From: an uncultured Lachnospiraceae bacterium
GTDB lineage: Bacteria; Bacillota; Clostridia; Lachnospirales; Lachnospiraceae
Assembly (NCBI GenBank): GCA_905209075.1
Contig: CAJLRL010000030.1
Coordinates: 1-28,726 of the forward strand
Direction of reading: 5' to 3'
DNA length: 28,726 nt
The position numbers and the translations under genes are program-made. Below are positions 1-7,546 of this stretch, piece by piece (the stretch's first letter is position 1; each line of letters starts with the position of its first letter). The notes beneath the pieces were generated by a model. It did no database searches. It was not told the DNA's origin and saw only the letters and a list, made by a program, of their open reading frames with translations.

Positions 1-53
<53 letters not shown>

Positions 54-54
<1 letters not shown>

Positions 55-169
55 AGTTTAATCTCAGTCAAGTTAAACTTGGCTAATTCGTTCATTCTGA
101 TTAATCAGAATTTACTGTTTTAAAGGTCTTCGATTAAATCGAAGCGTTCGTCAGATCTTTTTAGATCTG
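54..169 (-). other. 16S leader with four stacked perfect hairpins
   Basis: The rRNA leader holds four short inverted repeats: AAGTTTAA/TTAAACTT (54-61 with 73-80), ATTCTGAT/ATCAGAAT (94-111), CTTCGAT/ATCGAAG (128-144) and CAGATCT/AGATCTG (152-169). They lie between the rRNA promoters and the 16S 5' end, so they would be in the precursor transcript. Such leader hairpins are commonly involved in antitermination and precursor processing; a specific role here is inference. Confidence 0.6.
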
Positions 170-252
170 CTTGATTGATTCTCAAAATCTTTCAAGGTTT
201 CTCACTGTTCAGTTATCAATGTTCTTTGTTTTTCGCTGTAAGCAGCTCATTA

Positions 253-281
253 ATTTTATCATACTCAGTTTCATTTGTCAA
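253..281 (-). promoter_or_regulatory. rRNA promoter P2 (16S-proximal)
   Basis: On the minus strand there is a perfect -35 TTGACA (276-281), a 17-nt spacer and -10 TAAAAT (253-258). It has the same layout and almost the same flanks (CTTGACAAA) as the second copy about 88 bp upstream, as expected of tandem rRNA promoters. Confidence 0.85.
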
Positions 282-340
282 GAGCTTTTTTTGATTTATT
301 TTCAAGATTTCAAATCTTGTATCTGAGCGACAGCTTGTTT

Positions 341-369
341 ATTTTATCAAGTTCTTTATCGTTTGTCAA
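341..369 (-). promoter_or_regulatory. rRNA promoter P1 (16S-distal)
   Basis: On the minus strand there is -35 TTGACA (364-369), a 17-nt spacer and -10 TAAAAT (341-346). It forms a tandem pair with the promoter at 253-281. It lies between tRNA-Ser and 16S, so rRNA transcription need not depend on the tRNA promoter. Confidence 0.85.
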
Positions 370-418
370 GAACTTTTTTATTTTTCTTTTTCTCATTTAC
401 TTTTAAGGAAAAAGAAAG

Positions 419-504
419 CGCAGAGGGTGGGATTCGAACCCACGCGCCCTTGCGGACAAACGGTTTTCAAGACCGCCTCGTTATGACCACTTCGATACCT
501 CTGC
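419..504 (-). tRNA. tRNA-Ser (anticodon UGA)
   Basis: This is an 86-nt class II tRNA. The acceptor stem is GCAGAGG/CCTCTGC with discriminator G. The T arm is GTGGG-TTCGAAT-CCCAC. The anticodon loop contains TGA (467-469 on the plus strand as tca), and the long variable arm is characteristic of serine tRNAs. No CCA is encoded. It lies just upstream of the rRNA promoters on the same strand, with its own promoter at 563-591. Confidence 0.96.
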
Positions 505-562
505 GTGTACCAGTTATCAAATAACTGTTCTGTTGTCTTGCGTCTTGCTCAACGCAGAATTT

Positions 563-591
563 ATATTACCATCATTGTACATACATGTCAA
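563..591 (-). promoter_or_regulatory. Promoter for tRNA-Ser
   Basis: On the minus strand: -35 TTGACA (586-591), 17-nt spacer, -10 TAATAT (563-568). It is about 60 bp upstream of tRNA-Ser and just after the ispD stop, so the tRNA is transcribed separately from the ispD operon. Confidence 0.8.
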
Positions 592-609
592 CAGTAATTT
601 TCATTTTTT

Positions 610-1317
610 TTACATTTTTTTCAAAAAGACCTCTGCAACCCCCATATCTTCTGGTGTTGTCACTTTAATGTTTTTGTATGTACCATCTATTATCCGTACT
701 TTTACATCAGTTGCATATTCTATTATCATTGCATCATCTGTTATCATTGGTACATTTTTTCCTGATTCTATATCCTCATATATTTTATTATATGCAGCGC
801 TTAAAATTCCATAATCGAAAGACTGCGGCGTCTGTACCTGCCACAATGTACTCCTATCAGGTGTACTAACTGCATAATTATCCTCATCCACAATCTTTAT
901 CGTGTCCTTTACAGGCACCGCCACAACGCATGCTCTGTCCTTTTTTACGGATATCATAGATCGGGTTATTATATCTTTGTCAAGCATAGGTCTTGCACCA
1001 TCATGTATAAGTATATAATCCGCCCCTTTTGCAGCTTTTAAACCTTCATATACGGATTTATACCTTTCATCCCCTCCGGGAACTATATGTTTTACCTTTG
1101 TCAGTGAATATTTGTCTACTATCTGTTTTCTGCAATACTCTATATCTTTCGCACCAGTTACAAGTATGATTTCATCCACATCACTAGTTTGAAACGCAAA
1201 AAGGCTGTAATATAAGACCGGTTTTCCAAGCAGATCCATATACTGTTTTGGCACACTGCTTTTCATACGGCTTCCACTTCCGGCCGATAAAACTATCGCT
1301 GTGTATTTTTCGCTCAT
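610..1317 (-). CDS. ispD: 2-C-methyl-D-erythritol 4-phosphate cytidylyltransferase
   Basis: IspD transfers CMP from CTP to MEP, the third step of the non-mevalonate (MEP) isoprenoid pathway, in the cytoplasm. The nucleotidyltransferase signature is clear: AIVLSAGSGSRMKSSVPKQY near the N-terminus (the glycine-rich CTP loop with its Arg and Lys), ILIHDGARPM in the middle, and VAVPVKDTIK plus TPQSF further on. Length (235 aa) is normal. I start at the ATG at 1317, 6 nt after AGGAG, rather than the GTG directly before it. It is the last gene of the operon that begins near 6,000 and follows tsaD by 24 bp. No second MEP-pathway gene is in view, and IspF is not fused to it. Confidence 0.95.
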   Translation of the reverse strand: MSEKYTAIVLSAGSGSRMKSSVPKQYMDLLGKPVLYYSLFAFQTSDVDEIILVTGAKDIEYCRKQIVDKYSLTKVKHIVPGGDERYKSVYEGLKAAKGADYILIHDGARPMLDKDIITRSMISVKKDRACVVAVPVKDTIKIVDEDNYAVSTPDRSTLWQVQTPQSFDYGILSAAYNKIYEDIESGKNVPMITDDAMIIEYATDVKVRIIDGTYKNIKVTTPEDMGVAEVFLKKM

Positions 1318-1341
1318 CACTGTCTCCTGATTTAATGTAAA

Positions 1342-2370
1342 TTATTCGCCAAGCTTCAGATTAGGTACCGCATTCAGATCGAGTCCTGCTCTTTTTCCTG
1401 CGATAAAGTCATAATATGCTGCAGCTCCTATCATAGCCGCATTATCCGTACAAAGTATAGGCGACGGATGATAGAATCTTACTCCTTTTCTATTACACAT
1501 TTCTTCCATAGCATGCCGTATGACACCATTTGATGCCACCCCGCCCGCTATTGCAAACTTATCAATTTTAAACTGTTCTATTGCGTGCTCAGCATGTCCA
1601 ACAAGTACATCGGTGACTGCCTGCTGGAATGATGCTGCAACATCTGCTGTATTTACTTCTATTCCTTTCATTTTACATCCATTCAGATAGTTTAATACAG
1701 CTGACTTGAGTCCGCTGAAACTAAAATCATATTCCCCATTTCCCGCTTTTGCTCTCGGAAATTCTATGCTATATGGATCTCCCTCATGGGATACTTTTTC
1801 AATTTTAGGTCCTCCCGGATACCCAAGTCCTATTGCACGCGCCACTTTATCAAAAGCTTCTCCTGCTGCATCGTCCATTGTTCTTCCAAGTATCTCATAT
1901 CTGCCATAATCAGCCACTTTAACAAGGTGCGTATGTCCTCCCGATACCACAAGACATAAAAATGGTGGTTCGAGTTCTTTATTTTCTATGTAATTTGCAC
2001 TTATATGCCCTTCAATATGATGCACCCCGACAAGTGGTATGTCCGCTGCATAACTGATCGCTTTTGCTTCTGCTACTCCGACAAGTAATGCTCCTACAAG
2101 TCCCGGACCATATGTTACGCCTATTGCATCTATGTCGGAAAGTGTCATTGATGCGTCACTAAGTGCCTGTTCTATTACCTGATTTATCTTTTCAATATGT
2201 TTTCTTGATGCTATTTCCGGTACAACTCCGCCATACAATGTGTGAAGCGCAATCTGTGATGAAATAACATTGCTCCTCATATCACGCCCATTAACAACAA
2301 CTGATGCTGCTGTTTCATCACATGAGCTTTCAATACCAAGTATCTTTATTTCTTTATTGTCATTACTCAT
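1342..2370 (-). CDS. tsaD: tRNA N6-adenosine threonylcarbamoyltransferase TsaD
   Basis: TsaD (Gcp/YgjD/Kae1) transfers the threonylcarbamoyl group to A37 of ANN-decoding tRNAs, working with TsaB and TsaE, both encoded upstream in the same operon. The N-terminus ILGIESSCDETAASVV and the metal-binding His pair in HHIEGH (H118 and H122) are diagnostic, as are LCLVVSGGHTHLV and the C-terminal CTDNAAMIG motif. At 342 aa the length is standard. The ATG overlaps the end of the upstream membrane-anchored gene by 8 bp, so translational coupling is likely. No truncation or odd residue is visible. Confidence 0.97.
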   Translation of the reverse strand: MSNDNKEIKILGIESSCDETAASVVVNGRDMRSNVISSQIALHTLYGGVVPEIASRKHIEKINQVIEQALSDASMTLSDIDAIGVTYGPGLVGALLVGVAEAKAISYAADIPLVGVHHIEGHISANYIENKELEPPFLCLVVSGGHTHLVKVADYGRYEILGRTMDDAAGEAFDKVARAIGLGYPGGPKIEKVSHEGDPYSIEFPRAKAGNGEYDFSFSGLKSAVLNYLNGCKMKGIEVNTADVAASFQQAVTDVLVGHAEHAIEQFKIDKFAIAGGVASNGVIRHAMEEMCNRKGVRFYHPSPILCTDNAAMIGAAAYYDFIAGKRAGLDLNAVPNLKLGE

Positions 2371-2944
2371 CGCTCTCTGATGATTCTCCTTCTATTTTAT
2401 AAAAAGTAAGTATTTTCCAGTCTCCGTCACCATCTTTACGCAATACATATTCCTGATATGTCTTTGTATATGAACTGCCGTTTTTGATAAAATATGAGGC
2501 TGTGACATATGCTATATCATCGCCATTATCTGTCATGTATTTTACATCATTGCTATCGCAGACATCAGTCTGTGAAATGGATTTATTATCCTCCTCATAC
2601 TGTGCAGCATCACTTTTCACAGACTCAATGTATGATTCTTTTTGATTCTTTTTTAATAGATCATCATCAAACATTGAAAGTGCCTGATCAGCAAGCTGCT
2701 CAAGCTCATCATCAGAATATTGTCTGCCGTAATAACATTTAACGATCCTGTTGTAAAATTTGATAACCTCTCTCGGCGTTGCCGGATAGTCTTTCTCCAT
2801 ATTACGTGTAGTTATTTTTTGTATTTCCGTCAATTCAGCTTCTTTTGCACTTTCTTTTTTTGAGTTGTTATTTACAATATAAAAAGCTGTGCAGATTGCA
2901 GCCACGATCACTATGGCTAATATTACTATACGTGTTTTTTTCAT
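2363..2944 (-). CDS. Membrane-anchored hypothetical protein (DUF6715-like)
   Basis: This 193-aa protein has a short positive N-terminus (MKKTR) and one hydrophobic segment (about residues 6-24, IVILAIVIVAAICTAFYIV). After that comes a charged domain predicted to lie outside the membrane. The middle segment TPREVIKFYNRIVKCYYGRQ and the C-terminal half rich in Tyr/Thr strands (TASYFIKNGSSYTKTYQEYV, GDWKILTFYKI) recall, from memory, a Lachnospiraceae family labelled DUF6715; I could not search this. The fold may be NTF2/SnoaL-like, which is inference. It sits inside the tsa/rnz operon, 3 bp after rnz and overlapping tsaD by 8 bp. The position is typical of the clade but gives no function. Confidence 0.75.
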   Translation of the reverse strand: MKKTRIVILAIVIVAAICTAFYIVNNNSKKESAKEAELTEIQKITTRNMEKDYPATPREVIKFYNRIVKCYYGRQYSDDELEQLADQALSMFDDDLLKKNQKESYIESVKSDAAQYEEDNKSISQTDVCDSNDVKYMTDNGDDIAYVTASYFIKNGSSYTKTYQEYVLRKDGDGDWKILTFYKIEGESSESDE

Positions 2945-2947
2945 ACT

Positions 2948-3859
2948 TTAATCCTCCGTAAATATAAGCTCCGCCTTTTTTCCATCACTGCCAAGATGTG
3001 CATTTTCAAATATTTTTCTTACCTGCGGCATATAATCCTGTGCTTTTACCAGAGATGGTGAAAAATGTGTGAGCCAAAGTTCCTGAACCTGTGCCTTTTT
3101 TGCCATATCTGCTGCCTCGTAAAATGTCATATGCTTATATTGCTTAGCTTTAGCAAGTTTTTCTTTTTCTGCGTACATTCCCTCGCAGATAAACAGATCC
3201 GAAGCTTTTGCAGCTTCGACTATATGGTCAAGCGGACGGCTGTCTGTACAATATGTGACTTTTATTCCTTTACGCTGTGGTCCTATCACCATGTCAGGAG
3301 TGTATATCTTTCCTTCACATTCCACTGTATTTCCCTTTTGGAGCGGATTCCAGAATTTTACAGGTATTTCCTTTGCTCTCGCCGCCTCAGCGTCAAATCT
3401 TCCTCCACGTTTTATTTCGACAGAATAACCATAACATATAACATTATGCTTTACTTTAAACGCATGTATACAAAATCCATTTATTTCAAAATATTCATCC
3501 TGTTCATTTAATTCGATACATTTTATTTCAAACGGAAGTTCAGGTGCGATTGTCCGAAGTGCCGAAACCACTTTTGTAAGACCCTTCGGTCCAATTATAG
3601 TAAGAGGCATTGTTCTGTCAGCATTTCCCATTGTAAGCAAAAGTCCCGGCAGACCGCTTATGTGATCCGCATGAAAATGTGTAATGCATAATATATCTAT
3701 CGGTTTAAAACTCTCGCCAGCTTCTTTCATTGCGATCTGGGTTCCTTCACCGCAATCTATAAGTAAATGGCTTCCGTTGTATTTAAGCACCAGTGCTGTA
3801 AGCCATCTGTGCGGCAGCGGCATCATCCCCGCCGTGCCCAGTAAACATACATCTAACAT
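2948..3859 (-). CDS. rnz: Ribonuclease Z (tRNA 3' endonuclease)
   Basis: RNase Z cleaves the 3' trailer of tRNA precursors, mainly those lacking an encoded CCA. That fits the tRNA-Ser in this window, which has no CCA. The metallo-beta-lactamase signature is CITHFHADHISGLPG (H61, H63, D65, H66). Further metal ligands are expected in HAFKVKHN, in YCTDSRPLD and in the C-terminal WLTHFSPSL. Length (303 aa) matches the short bacterial form. The ATG overlaps the rimI stop by 7 bp, and the next gene follows after 3 bp, so expression is tightly linked to the operon. Confidence 0.93.
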   Translation of the reverse strand: MLDVCLLGTAGMMPLPHRWLTALVLKYNGSHLLIDCGEGTQIAMKEAGESFKPIDILCITHFHADHISGLPGLLLTMGNADRTMPLTIIGPKGLTKVVSALRTIAPELPFEIKCIELNEQDEYFEINGFCIHAFKVKHNVICYGYSVEIKRGGRFDAEAARAKEIPVKFWNPLQKGNTVECEGKIYTPDMVIGPQRKGIKVTYCTDSRPLDHIVEAAKASDLFICEGMYAEKEKLAKAKQYKHMTFYEAADMAKKAQVQELWLTHFSPSLVKAQDYMPQVRKIFENAHLGSDGKKAELIFTED

Positions 3860-4302
3860 CTATAATCCTCCGCTGTGTACGACAATATCACCGCATTTTC
3901 CACAGGTTTCTCGTAAAAATTTTTCCTGATTCCAAGCTTTGCAAACCCCATTTTTTCGTAAAGTCCTATTGCTGCATCATTGGACTCTCTTGCTTCAAGT
4001 ACAATGCGCTCGACACCTGATGAAGCTGCACTTTTTTGCAGTTCCCTGATAAGAAGCTGGCCTATCCCGCTTCTCCTGAATTCTTTTTTTACAGCTATAT
4101 TTGTAAGTTCCCCCTCTTCAAACGAAACATATGTACATTCGTATCCTAATATTTCCCCGTCTTCATCTGCTACGAGGATTATATTATGTTCCATTTTGAG
4201 GGCTTCCATAAAGCCATTTTGTGACCATGGCATTGAAAAGCTCTGGCTCTCTATTGCCGCGACCGCCTCTATATCTTCTGGTTCCATGGGTCTTATTAAC
4301 AT
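3853..4302 (-). CDS. rimI: Ribosomal protein S18 alanine N-acetyltransferase
   Basis: This 149-aa GNAT acetyltransferase starts MLIRPMEPEDIEAVAAIE and carries the acetyl-CoA loop IAVKKEFRRSGIGQLLIREL (R/Q-x-x-G-x-G) and the C-terminal strand NDAAIGLYEKMGFAKLGIRK. RimI acetylates the N-terminal Ala of S18 in E. coli. In Firmicutes it is regularly found beside tsaB, as here. It overlaps tsaB by 7 bp and rnz by 7 bp. The family assignment is firm; the substrate is taken from orthologues. Confidence 0.9.
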   Translation of the reverse strand: MLIRPMEPEDIEAVAAIESQSFSMPWSQNGFMEALKMEHNIILVADEDGEILGYECTYVSFEEGELTNIAVKKEFRRSGIGQLLIRELQKSAASSGVERIVLEARESNDAAIGLYEKMGFAKLGIRKNFYEKPVENAVILSYTAEDYRC

Positions 4303-5012
4303 ATTTGAAAATTACGCTCCTTTTCCTGTCTCTCCCTTTCAGCCTGTGAAAGTCTTAGGTATTCCGGTTTGTGCTCATACGCCGATACAGCCTTTCCTTC
4401 CCCGAAAAGTATCTGCCCAAGGCATGCCACTGCTGAAGCCCTCTGTTTATTGCACATTGCCGGGGCAAAATCATACGGCACGGTAATGTTTTCCCTTATA
4501 TATTCTTTAAATACCGGTACTCCATCACCAAGAAATATTACTTTTTGACCTTCTTTATTTATTTTGTCTATTATCTCATCTATCTGTACTACACATTGTT
4601 TAATAAGTGTATCCATTTTGCCATCACTAAATCCGTAAAGTCCTGTATATGCCTGATTTCTCCTTGCATCCATAAGCGGACATACCAGATCACGGCAGCC
4701 CCACATATTATATGCAAGCGCATCTACCGTTGGAACTGATACTATTTCTTTATTCAATGCCAACGCCAGTCCTTTCGCCGTTGCTGAACCGATCCTAAGA
4801 CCTGTAAACGATCCCGGTCCTGCTGACACGGCTATCACATCGATCGTAGACAAATCAAGTTCAACCATCTTTGCAACTTCATCCAGCATAGGCAGAAGTG
4901 TCTGCGAATGTGTCTTTTTATAATTAACGGTATACTCTCCTATCAGATCATCATCCGATACTATTGCTACACTGGCAACAAGGCCAGAACTATCTAATGC
5001 TAAAATCTTCAT
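4296..5012 (-). CDS. tsaB: tRNA threonylcarbamoyladenosine biosynthesis protein TsaB
   Basis: TsaB is the non-catalytic ASKHA-fold partner of TsaD in t6A synthesis. The N-terminus MKILALDSSGLVASVAIVSD, the segment SQTLLPMLDEV and the loop VSAGPGSFTGLRIGSATAKG are family hallmarks. The 238-aa length is usual. Its ATG shares one base with the tsaE stop (TAATG), a classic coupling arrangement, and its end overlaps rimI. The C-terminal tail is charged (QAERERQEKERNFQ), within normal variation. Confidence 0.95.
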   Translation of the reverse strand: MKILALDSSGLVASVAIVSDDDLIGEYTVNYKKTHSQTLLPMLDEVAKMVELDLSTIDVIAVSAGPGSFTGLRIGSATAKGLALALNKEIVSVPTVDALAYNMWGCRDLVCPLMDARRNQAYTGLYGFSDGKMDTLIKQCVVQIDEIIDKINKEGQKVIFLGDGVPVFKEYIRENITVPYDFAPAMCNKQRASAVACLGQILFGEGKAVSAYEHKPEYLRLSQAERERQEKERNFQIC

Positions 5013-5452
5013 TATGAAACCTCTTTTATCGTTATTCTTCGATAGTCAAATCCTTTTTCAAGATCCTTCTCTATCGTTATTTCTTTTCTCTTTGACGGAA
5101 GTATTTCTTCTATGAGATTCGCCCATTCTATCATCGTAAGACCATCACCATAGAAATAGTCTTCATAGCCAATCTCATCCATCTCTTCTATATCGCCGAT
5201 TCTGTATACATCAAAATGATAAAACGGCATCCTTCCCTCGTCATATACTTGTACAATTGTAAATGTAGGGCTGCATATAGCCTCTTTTATCCCAAGTCCA
5301 TCGGCAATTCCCTGTGTGAGGACTGTCTTTCCCACTCCGAGATCCCCAAGCAGTGTATAAACATCTCCCGGTTTTGCATTCTCACCTAATTTTTTTCCCA
5401 GGGCATGTGTATCTTCTGCCGAGAAGCTCTCTATTTGTTTAGTATTTTCCAT
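5012..5452 (-). CDS. tsaE: tRNA threonylcarbamoyladenosine biosynthesis ATPase TsaE
   Basis: TsaE (YjeE) is a small P-loop ATPase that regenerates the TsaBD complex during t6A37 synthesis. The Walker A loop GDLGVGKT is at residues 36-43, followed by SPTFTIVQVY and FYHFDVYRI, the latter containing the conserved Asp. WANLIEEILP is the usual C-terminal motif. Length is 146 aa. It is the first tsa gene of the operon, 25 bp after the ycxB-like gene. Its Shine-Dalgarno (AAGGAACAGAT before ATG) is modest. Confidence 0.96.
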   Translation of the reverse strand: MENTKQIESFSAEDTHALGKKLGENAKPGDVYTLLGDLGVGKTVLTQGIADGLGIKEAICSPTFTIVQVYDEGRMPFYHFDVYRIGDIEEMDEIGYEDYFYGDGLTMIEWANLIEEILPSKRKEITIEKDLEKGFDYRRITIKEVS

Positions 5453-5477
5453 ATCTGTTCCTTATCCATATCTATTA

Positions 5478-5975
5478 TTATTTTATTTTGAGACGATATT
5501 TTTCTACAACTTCTGTTGCAATTTCTTTTACCTTTGAAAATTCCTCTCCAAGTTGTTCTTCCGGAAGGATATACGCATTACGTCTGTTGCTGAAAATAAG
5601 TATTCTTTTTTTGTTTCCTGTAACCTTATACACCTGATTCCATGGGAGTTCAGCAGTCTCTTCTCCCTGACTTACCTTTATCAGCTTTTCATCAATTTCA
5701 AAATGAAGGGGCTCACTAAAAACTTTGTTTGTCTTGATGACTGTTTTTACCCTTCCCTTTAATGATAATGGTACATATACCATAACGATTATACCAACTA
5801 TGATATAGAGCACACTATAAAATATCTGCCCTCTCATAAATCCCATTACTGCTGCTGCACAAAGCAGAATAAAGAACAGAATAGACAATATTCCCTGACT
5901 CCCCTTGTATGCCTGTTCCATATTGAATTGAAATAAATCTTTTTCTGTTATTTTCACATCGAATTTTGTCTTCAT
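5478..5975 (-). CDS. YcxB-like membrane protein
   Basis: This 165-aa protein has a short soluble N-terminus with ITEKDLFQFNMEQAYKGSQG, then two hydrophobic segments (about residues 29-47 and 52-71). The C-terminal cytoplasmic part, with EIDEKLIKVSQGEETAELPW and an FSNRRNAYILPEE motif, matches the YcxB-like C-terminal domain as I remember it. Function of the family is unknown. A good Shine-Dalgarno (GGGGGAA) precedes the ATG. It is the first gene of the transcript that continues into tsaE, with an extended -10 promoter about 30 bp upstream. Confidence 0.8.
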   Translation of the reverse strand: MKTKFDVKITEKDLFQFNMEQAYKGSQGILSILFFILLCAAAVMGFMRGQIFYSVLYIIVGIIVMVYVPLSLKGRVKTVIKTNKVFSEPLHFEIDEKLIKVSQGEETAELPWNQVYKVTGNKKRILIFSNRRNAYILPEEQLGEEFSKVKEIATEVVEKYRLKIK

Positions 5976-6005
5976 ATTTCCCCCAGTGATCCGTATTTGT
6001 AATTT

Positions 6006-6011
6006 ATTATA
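6006..6011 (-). promoter_or_regulatory. Extended -10 promoter of the ycxB-tsa-ispD operon
   Basis: The minus strand reads TGGTATAAT, an extended -10 (TGnTATAAT), about 30 nt before the ycxB-like ATG. The -35 region is poor, consistent with an extended -10 promoter. It lies immediately after the ribU terminator. Confidence 0.6.
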
Positions 6012-6023
6012 CCATTACAGTTC

Positions 6024-6056
6024 ATAAAAGAAAAGGGGCGCAATCATGCGTCCCTT
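6024..6056 (-). terminator. Intrinsic terminator after ribU
   Basis: The minus strand has AAGGGACGCA-TGAT-TGCGCCCCTT (6033-6056, one mismatch) followed by a T-rich tract. It lies 25 bp past the ribU stop and separates ribU from the tsa operon. Confidence 0.8.
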
Positions 6057-6080
6057 CTCTTTAACTGATCGTTTAGATTT

Positions 6081-6707
6081 TTACCGGTTTCTTCCCTTTA
6101 ATATTGGTGAAAGTGGTTTGTATATAAGCATTGCTATTACAGTAGATATAACTCCCTTTGCTATTGTAAACGGAAGATTAAATATCAACAGGCACTGCCA
6201 TAATTCATTTACTGATGGAAGAATTGCCTTATAAAATCCTACTATAGTAGGATAATCCATTGAATATGCTACTCTGTAAAATGGATATACTATAAATAAA
6301 TTTGATGGAAAACTGATTATTCCCATTAACAATGATCCGGCAAGCGCCCCTGTCACTGCCATTTTCTTTGTCTTTTTGTGTTTGTATATAAGTCCTGCTG
6401 TTCCGGCAAATACTGCGCCTAAAATAAAGTTTGACAATTCACCTACTGTTGCGCTCTGGCTTACTGCACAATGGAGCAGATTTTTTATAAATTCTACAAG
6501 CACTCCCGCAAGCGGTCCATATGCAAATGCTCCCAGTAATGCCGGCAGATCTGAAAAATCAAATTTCACAAAACCTGGCATTATCGGAATTGGGAATTCA
6601 AGGTACTGAAGTACAAATGCAAGTGCGCTGAGCATTGCCACGCCTGCCATGTAGCGTGTTCCGATCTTTGATTTGTTTGATGTAATTGTTTTTGTTGTTT
6701 TGTCCAT
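6081..6707 (-). CDS. ribU: Riboflavin ECF transporter S component RibU
   Basis: This 208-aa hydrophobic protein (about six membrane segments) is the substrate-binding S subunit of an energy-coupling-factor vitamin transporter. The segment PIMPGFVKFDFSDLPALLGA followed by YGPLAGVLVEFIKNLLH is characteristic of RibU. The gene is directly preceded by an FMN riboswitch and terminator, which independently fixes the substrate as riboflavin. The ECF module (EcfA, EcfA', EcfT) is not in this window and is presumably encoded elsewhere. A strong AAGGAG precedes the ATG. The promoter has been remodelled by an inserted element (6,951-8,598). Confidence 0.93.
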   Translation of the reverse strand: MDKTTKTITSNKSKIGTRYMAGVAMLSALAFVLQYLEFPIPIMPGFVKFDFSDLPALLGAFAYGPLAGVLVEFIKNLLHCAVSQSATVGELSNFILGAVFAGTAGLIYKHKKTKKMAVTGALAGSLLMGIISFPSNLFIVYPFYRVAYSMDYPTIVGFYKAILPSVNELWQCLLIFNLPFTIAKGVISTVIAMLIYKPLSPILKGRNR

Positions 6708-6744
6708 TTTTATATCTCCTTTTTAAGGAATTCTTTCCACGCAT

Positions 6745-6772
6745 AAAAACCCCGGATATTTCCGGGGTTTTT
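6745..6772 (-). terminator. FMN-controlled attenuator terminator of ribU
   Basis: The hairpin CCCCGGA/TCCGGGG (6750-6767) is flanked by five A on one side and five T on the other, so on the minus strand it forms a strong terminator ending in TTTTTAT. It lies between the FMN aptamer and the ribU start. FMN binding would be expected to favour it. Confidence 0.92.
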
Positions 6773-6806
6773 ATCGCATCATTGCTGTGATATTAAAGTC
6801 ACGGCG

Positions 6807-6958
6807 TTCTTCTCACATCCAGACTATACTGTCGGTTCCGGATTTTCACCGGATCGGCTGCCAGCGGCAGTTCACGGACTTCTCATAAATGAGTCACCGT
6901 CGGTCGGGAATCTACTATAACATTTATATGTATCGTATCACCCTGCCCCGAAGAATTC
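6807..6958 (-). promoter_or_regulatory. FMN riboswitch (RFN element) upstream of ribU
   Basis: The minus strand shows all conserved RFN blocks in order: TTCTTCGGGGCAGGGTG, ATTCCCGACCGACGGT, GAAGTCCGTGA, GATCCGGTGAAAATCCGGA, ACCGACAGTATAGTCTGGAT and GTGAGAAGA. It is followed by a rho-independent terminator and then ribU, so it should repress riboflavin uptake when FMN is abundant. The 5' edge coincides with the 37-bp repeat that bounds the inserted element. Confidence 0.97.
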
Positions 6959-6987
6959 CTATGTTTTTGTTACCACTATAATATGCA
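6951..6987 (+). repeat. Left copy of a 37-bp perfect direct repeat (putative attL core)
   Basis: Positions 6951-6987 are identical to 8562-8598, starting AAGAATTCCTATGTTTTTG and ending CTATAATATGCA. A further CCTGCCCC on the outer side is also shared, with one extra G in the left copy. The repeat covers the 5' edge of the FMN leader and the -10 box. Confidence 0.9.
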
Positions 6988-7006
6988 GTTTGTAGGATGT
7001 TGTCAA
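6978..7006 (-). promoter_or_regulatory. Current ribU promoter (hybrid of host and element)
   Basis: On the minus strand: -35 TTGACA (7001-7006), 17-nt spacer, -10 TATTAT (6978-6983). The -10 lies within the duplicated 37-bp core. The -35 and most of the spacer lie on the element side, so the working promoter appears to be a composite formed by insertion. Confidence 0.85.
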
Positions 7007-7099
7007 GGGGGGTTCCTTATATTTATAGGCTTTTTAGAAGATATCCTATGTTGTTACGATATTTTTTCAAATGGCATAACTTGGCATTTTTACGTGCAT

Positions 7100-7121
7100 T
7101 TTGTCACCAATTTGTCACCAA
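7100..7121 (+). repeat. Tandem 11-bp repeat TTTGTCACCAA x2 (left arm site)
   Basis: Two perfect, contiguous copies of TTTGTCACCAA lie 112 bp inside the left 37-bp core. The same unit recurs inside the right core. Such 11-bp direct repeats resemble arm-type binding sites of Tn916/lambda-class integrases. The minus-strand reading YNHLGDKLVTKCT across this site could instead be the tail of a lost integrase gene. Confidence 0.75.
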
Positions 7122-7273
7122 GATGATTGTACACATTATATGTAACCTAAAGTCCTTCTGCCCTACAAGAGCTTGAATTAGACTTCCCCTATATATCACT
7201 TTTTATACTATTTTTTTGATTATTATTCTATAAACATCCTTATAAACAATAATGAGGAAGGAGCTGACAAAGC

Positions 7274-7498
7274 ATGAAGAATCTAACCAATGATACTATA
7301 TTCTATACAGAATCTCTTGAAGATAATATGACTTTGCTTAACGTGGAAGAAGCCGCTTCTCTGCTAATGGTAGGCAAAAACCGTATATATGAGCTTTTAA
7401 ATCAAGGCAAACTAAAAGGAATGCGTATAGGTAAATCCACCTGGCGCATTCCTAAATTATCTATATATCAATTTATAAGAGAACAATCTTCATTGTAA
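7274..7498 (+). CDS. Excisionase-family helix-turn-helix protein
   Basis: This 74-aa protein contains a MerR-like winged helix (HTH_17/excisionase type) at about residues 19-70, with NVEEAASLLMVGKNRIYELL, then LKGMRIGKSTWRIPKLSIYQ and a short C-terminus. These proteins bend DNA at attachment sites and direct tyrosine recombinases toward excision (Tn916 Xis), or act as small regulators. A strong GGAAGGAG lies 11 nt before the ATG at 7274; an internal ATG (residue 19) is a possible alternative start. It sits inside the 37-bp repeats and reads away from the left arm site. No adjacent integrase is present, which is unusual for xis. Next to it, convergently, is the Rpn gene. Confidence 0.85.
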   Translation: MKNLTNDTIFYTESLEDNMTLLNVEEAASLLMVGKNRIYELLNQGKLKGMRIGKSTWRIPKLSIYQFIREQSSL

Positions 7499-7527
7499 AA
7501 AAAATGCCGTATCAATCTGATACGGCA
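7497..7527 (-). terminator. Terminator between xis and the Rpn gene
   Basis: A perfect 10-bp hairpin TGCCGTATCA-ATC-TGATACGGCA (7505-7527) is followed on the minus strand by eight T (7497-7504). It terminates the Rpn transcript and, less strongly, the convergent xis transcript. Confidence 0.88.
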
Positions 7528-7546
7528 GTACTCATTATCTCACTCT

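Noticed and set aside
7080..7165. A tyrosine recombinase C-terminus on the minus strand (VTYNVYNHLGDKLVTKCT)
   Set aside because: It is suggestive of the Y-x-HL end of an integrase, but only 18 codons are open, no upstream integrase sequence is present, and the same bases are explained by the tandem 11-bp repeats. Mentioned as an alternative only.
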